A DNA stretch of 8,535 nucleotides, taken from Planctomycetota bacterium (GTDB lineage: Bacteria; Planctomycetota; UBA1135; GCA-002686595). Shown in pieces: positions 6,733 through 8,535 of this stretch (position 1 is its first letter; every line of letters begins with the position of its first letter). Under the pieces are notes generated by a model. That model worked only from the letters and a program-made list of their open reading frames with translations, ran no database searches and had not been told where the DNA came from. The DNA lies in contig JAPKBY010000052.1 in the NCBI GenBank assembly GCA_028823185.1, forward strand, positions 1-8,535, written 5' to 3'. Made by a program: the position numbers and the translations under genes.

Positions 6733-7060
6733 AGTTTGGAACGGTGCTGAGCGGTTGCTTCTGTGATCAGAGGACTCTCTCCTTCCTGCTGAGACCACAG
6801 AGTGTAATCAAGGAAGGGGCGCTGCTGAGCCTTAGAGGCTCGAAGTCGCTGCTTCGGGCTTAAGAACCGCAAAAAGGGCAGAGATTCCTCTCTGATCCCA
6901 CTCCGGCGCCAAGCCTGAAAAGTGGAGCCCTGAGCCTGAGAGACTATTCCGTTTGGTATTTAGGGCACTGGAGCCCCCTCAACTGATCGGGGAAAAAGCC
7001 AATCAAACTCCATTTCTTGGATGTCGCATTCCGAAGATGTACTCAATGGGGTGACCCCTT
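6733..7060. other. Divergent intergenic region with ribBA leader
   Basis: This 328-bp gene-free region lies between divergently read ribBA (minus) and the protease gene (plus). On the minus strand it holds, in order, the direct repeat AGCCTGA on the plus strand (6912-6918 and 6933-6939), a CCACT/AGTGG stem, a terminator-like hairpin (6871-6899), a small hairpin CGAAG-N6-CTTCG (6841-6856), a hairpin AGCCT-TAG-AGGCT (6828-6840), and a 7-bp stem CCTTCCT/AGGAAGG (6781-6787 with 6811-6817, 23-nt loop). On the plus side the protease start is preceded by GGGGTGA (7048-7054). I found no convincing sigma70 promoter in either direction and no match to the conserved FMN riboswitch core. Confidence 0.6.
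6871..6899 (-). terminator. Intrinsic terminator or attenuator in the ribBA leader
   Basis: Read on the minus strand, GGG, a 2-nt AT bulge and CAGAGA form the 5' arm. A GGAA tetraloop follows, then TCTCTG and CCC as the 3' arm, and then TTTTT directly. That is nine base pairs with a GNRA-type loop and a U tract, a good intrinsic terminator. It lies about 140 nt upstream of the ribBA ATG and no minus-strand gene ends nearby within the window. It therefore most likely terminates the ribBA leader conditionally. An upstream TCTCTC (6943-6938) could pair with GAGAGG of the 5' arm (one G-U pair) as an antiterminator; this pairing is inference. Confidence 0.55.
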
Positions 7061-8278
7061 GTGTCACTTCCGTTCGTCCCCATGCGCACCTCCCTCTGGC
7101 TCACACCGCTCCTTGCCCTGATGGCAGCCTCGCAGGCATACCAAGCCTGGGAGACCTCTCAGCGCCTCAGGTCTCTTGAGACCACGAGCAAATGGGCTGC
7201 CGAGAACGAGCGGATAGATGACCAACAAGCCGCGCGCTCTTCTGCCGAAGCAAAGGCGCAAGCAGTCCAGCTGCTCGAGCTCAAGGGCCGCCTCCGAGGC
7301 CTTGGAGATTGGCGCAGTGAGTTTGACTCCTTCGCTGCATCAACCCGAAGGTCACAGCGCACCCTGCGCGAAGAGATCAGAAATTCACTGGCCGCCGTCC
7401 GGACAACTCAACCCGCGAGCGCGCAACATGACATCGCCCGAATCACAGCGACGCTCACCTCATGCGAAGAGCGCCTCAACACAACAGACGGAGCGCTGAC
7501 TGATCTCCGAGAGCGCTTGAACTCAACGAGCATCACCGCTGTTGAAGTCGAACTTCCAGCTCAAGCTGGCACAAAGGTCACCCCTGACCTGTGGGGAAAT
7601 CTCATGGGGCCGGCTGTCCAACTAGCCGGCGGCGGAACCGTCGGGAGCGCGGTCCTTCTTCCTTCGCAACCGACCGTGGAGGGCTGGAGAACACGGCTGC
7701 TCACCGCGTGGCACGTCGTCAGAGACATTCGCTTAGGCCTAGGAGAAGACGCGCTCATCCCCGTTACTGTCTACAACGAAGATGGCAGCGTTCGGCATGA
7801 AGAGGCTCGCTTGCTATGCCGAGACGCGAAGATGGACATCGCCCTCTTAGAGCTCTCTTCTAGTAACGAGAAGTTCCCCGCAGCACAGCTGGCCTCTAAA
7901 GCCACGCTAGAGAGCATCAAGGTCTTCGAAGACATCTACGCTGTTGGATGTCCCCTCGGAAATGACCCGATCCCGACTCATGGCAAGCTCAGCGACACGA
8001 GCCACATGGTCGAGGGGACGCGACACTGGATGATCAGCGCGCCAACCTATATCGGCAACTCTGGCGGCGGGATCTTCCATGCCGAAACGGAAGAGCTCGT
8101 CGGAATCTTCTCAAAGCTCTACACGCATGGGACCTTACGACCGACGGTCGTACCGCACATGGGCTTAGCCATCCCTTTGACAGAGGTCTACGGGTGGCTC
8201 AAAGGTCAGGGCTATGCATCTCTAATTCCTGACAGCGCTGCGCCCGTAATGGCCTCAGCTAAGCTCGCTTCGCGCTAG
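7061..8278 (+). CDS. Membrane-anchored trypsin-like serine protease with coiled-coil stalk
   Basis: This is a probable extracytoplasmic serine protease of the trypsin/HtrA (S1) fold, 405 residues long. A hydrophobic segment at about 10-28 (SLWLTPLLALMAASQA) is either a signal anchor or a signal peptide that could be cut after SQA. Residues about 31-160 are polar and heptad-like (rich in Glu, Arg, Ala and Leu, for example SQRLRSLETT, LLELKGRLRGL and LTDLRERLNS), consistent with a coiled-coil stalk. The catalytic domain follows at about 175-385 with the complete triad: His218 in LLTAWHVV, Asp259 in AKMDIALLEL and Ser334 in IGNSGGGIF. No PDZ domain follows, unlike DegP/DegS; the protein ends about 20 residues after the fold. 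The GTG start at 7061 has GGGGTGA six nt upstream. An ATG at 7082 would also keep the hydrophobic segment but lacks a ribosome site. The substrate is unknown. It faces ribBA and is probably a single-gene unit. Confidence 0.88.
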   Translation: MSLPFVPMRTSLWLTPLLALMAASQAYQAWETSQRLRSLETTSKWAAENERIDDQQAARSSAEAKAQAVQLLELKGRLRGLGDWRSEFDSFAASTRRSQRTLREEIRNSLAAVRTTQPASAQHDIARITATLTSCEERLNTTDGALTDLRERLNSTSITAVEVELPAQAGTKVTPDLWGNLMGPAVQLAGGGTVGSAVLLPSQPTVEGWRTRLLTAWHVVRDIRLGLGEDALIPVTVYNEDGSVRHEEARLLCRDAKMDIALLELSSSNEKFPAAQLASKATLESIKVFEDIYAVGCPLGNDPIPTHGKLSDTSHMVEGTRHWMISAPTYIGNSGGGIFHAETEELVGIFSKLYTHGTLRPTVVPHMGLAIPLTEVYGWLKGQGYASLIPDSAAPVMASAKLASR

Positions 8279-8461
8279 AGCTTCCAGGTCGCTTTAATCT
8301 GCTAATGGCCCTAAAAGGCTGCTGCTAGCGAAGTTCTCACCCGAATCAGAGAATCGGGTTAGTCTGAAGGTCCACGCCGTCTCCTTGAATGAGCTCTCCT
8401 TCTTGAAGGATAAATCGCGTGGAAACTCCACCCTTCAAACACAACTAGAACGATCCCTCGC
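8279..8461. other. Intergenic region with hairpins before a secreted-protein gene
   Basis: This gap of 183 bp follows the protease. ACCCGA (8339-8344) and TCGGGT (8354-8359) form a 6-bp hairpin with a 9-nt loop. No T run follows, so it is at best a weak or Rho-aided terminator for the protease gene. Further on are the overlapping alternative hairpins described separately. No clear sigma70 promoter was found. Confidence 0.5.
8397..8438 (+). promoter_or_regulatory. Overlapping alternative hairpins in a 5' leader
   Basis: TCCTT-CTTG-AAGGA (8397-8410) is a 5-bp hairpin with a 4-nt loop. Its 3' arm is shared with a second fold: TTGAAGG (8403-8409) pairs perfectly with CCTTCAA (8432-8438). This second stem encloses GTGGA-AAC-TCCAC (8419-8431) stacked directly on it, with a 9-nt bulge on the 5' side. 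The two folds exclude each other and lie 23 nt before the next start codon. A regulatory role is inference. Confidence 0.35.
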
Positions 8462-8535
8462 ATGAAACACTTCCAGCTGCTCACTTTCGTCGTTGTTCTC
8501 CTCGCATCAAGCTCCCTCGCGCAGGCCCAGCAAAA
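8462..8535 (+). CDS. Start of a secreted-protein gene (3' partial)
   Basis: An ATG at 8462 opens a frame that runs to the window edge (24 full codons). The translation begins with a basic MKH, a hydrophobic core (LLTFVVVLLASSSL) and a small-residue cleavage motif (AQA|QQ), a textbook Sec signal peptide. The mature protein is outside the window, so its function cannot be named. No strong Shine-Dalgarno precedes the ATG. The signal peptide makes the start likely despite that. Confidence 0.7.
   Translation, partial: MKHFQLLTFVVVLLASSSLAQAQQ

Noticed and set aside
6733..6798. Longer ribBA start at GTG 6798, adding 22 residues
   Set aside because: The added residues do not resemble RibB N-termini, no ribosome site precedes the GTG, and the codon lies in the loop of a predicted stem.
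6901..6950. Minus-strand CTCTCAGGCTCAGGG resembling the 3' part of a glycine aptamer
   Set aside because: The matching 5' GGAGAG arm and GCACCGAAGG core are not present, and riboflavin genes are not usual targets.
6930..7010. Plus-strand stretch with CTGAGA-like and AACTGATCGGGG-like pieces recalling a TPP riboswitch
   Set aside because: The conserved order, the AUnCCAGCG block and the closing stem are missing, and the downstream gene is a protease rather than a thiamine gene.
7017..7045. TTGGAT-N17-TACTCA as a promoter for the protease
   Set aside because: The -10 match is poor and the start site would fall on the ribosome binding site.

Overview
The window looks like a chromosomal segment of a Gram-negative bacterium with fairly high GC content (an impression; I did not count it). 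It has inner-membrane type IV pilus/type II secretion assembly proteins, a signal-anchored protease and a signal peptide, all implying an envelope with a periplasm. The mix of an ECF sigma/zinc-finger anti-sigma pair, a fused PilM-PilN protein and a stand-alone RibBA would suit Planctomycetota or a neighbouring deep lineage. That assignment is a guess without a phylogeny. I see no mobile elements, CRISPR, tRNA or rRNA.

Layout. Positions 1-1575 (+) hold the C-terminal half of carB (carbamoyl-phosphate synthase large subunit), cut by the left edge. Only 7 bp away, and convergent with it, ends a tightly packed minus-strand cluster read from about 6732 down to 1583: ribBA (riboflavin), an ECF sigma factor, its zinc-finger anti-sigma factor, a small membrane protein of unknown function, a PilM-PilN (GspL-like) fusion and a PilO/GspM-like protein. 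From the anti-sigma gene onward the junctions are GTGA (4-bp overlap), TGA|ATG (abutting) and ATGA (4-bp overlap), so these four genes are almost certainly one translationally coupled unit. A candidate ECF-type promoter overlapping the ribBA stop codon could let the sigma factor drive its own operon.

A 328-bp divergent intergenic region (6733-7060) separates ribBA from a plus-strand trypsin-like serine protease (7061-8278) with an N-terminal membrane segment and a probable coiled-coil stalk. On the ribBA side this region carries a convincing intrinsic-terminator shape inside the leader, which suggests attenuation. I could not match it to the FMN riboswitch. After the protease a 183-bp gap contains two overlapping alternative RNA hairpins. 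It is followed by the first 24 codons of a secreted-protein gene cut by the right edge.

The most interesting part is the sigma/anti-sigma/unknown/PilMN/PilO operon. It ties extracytoplasmic-stress-type transcription control directly, by co-translation, to the inner-membrane alignment complex of a pilus or secretion machine. No motor ATPase, platform protein, pilin or secretin gene is visible in the window.
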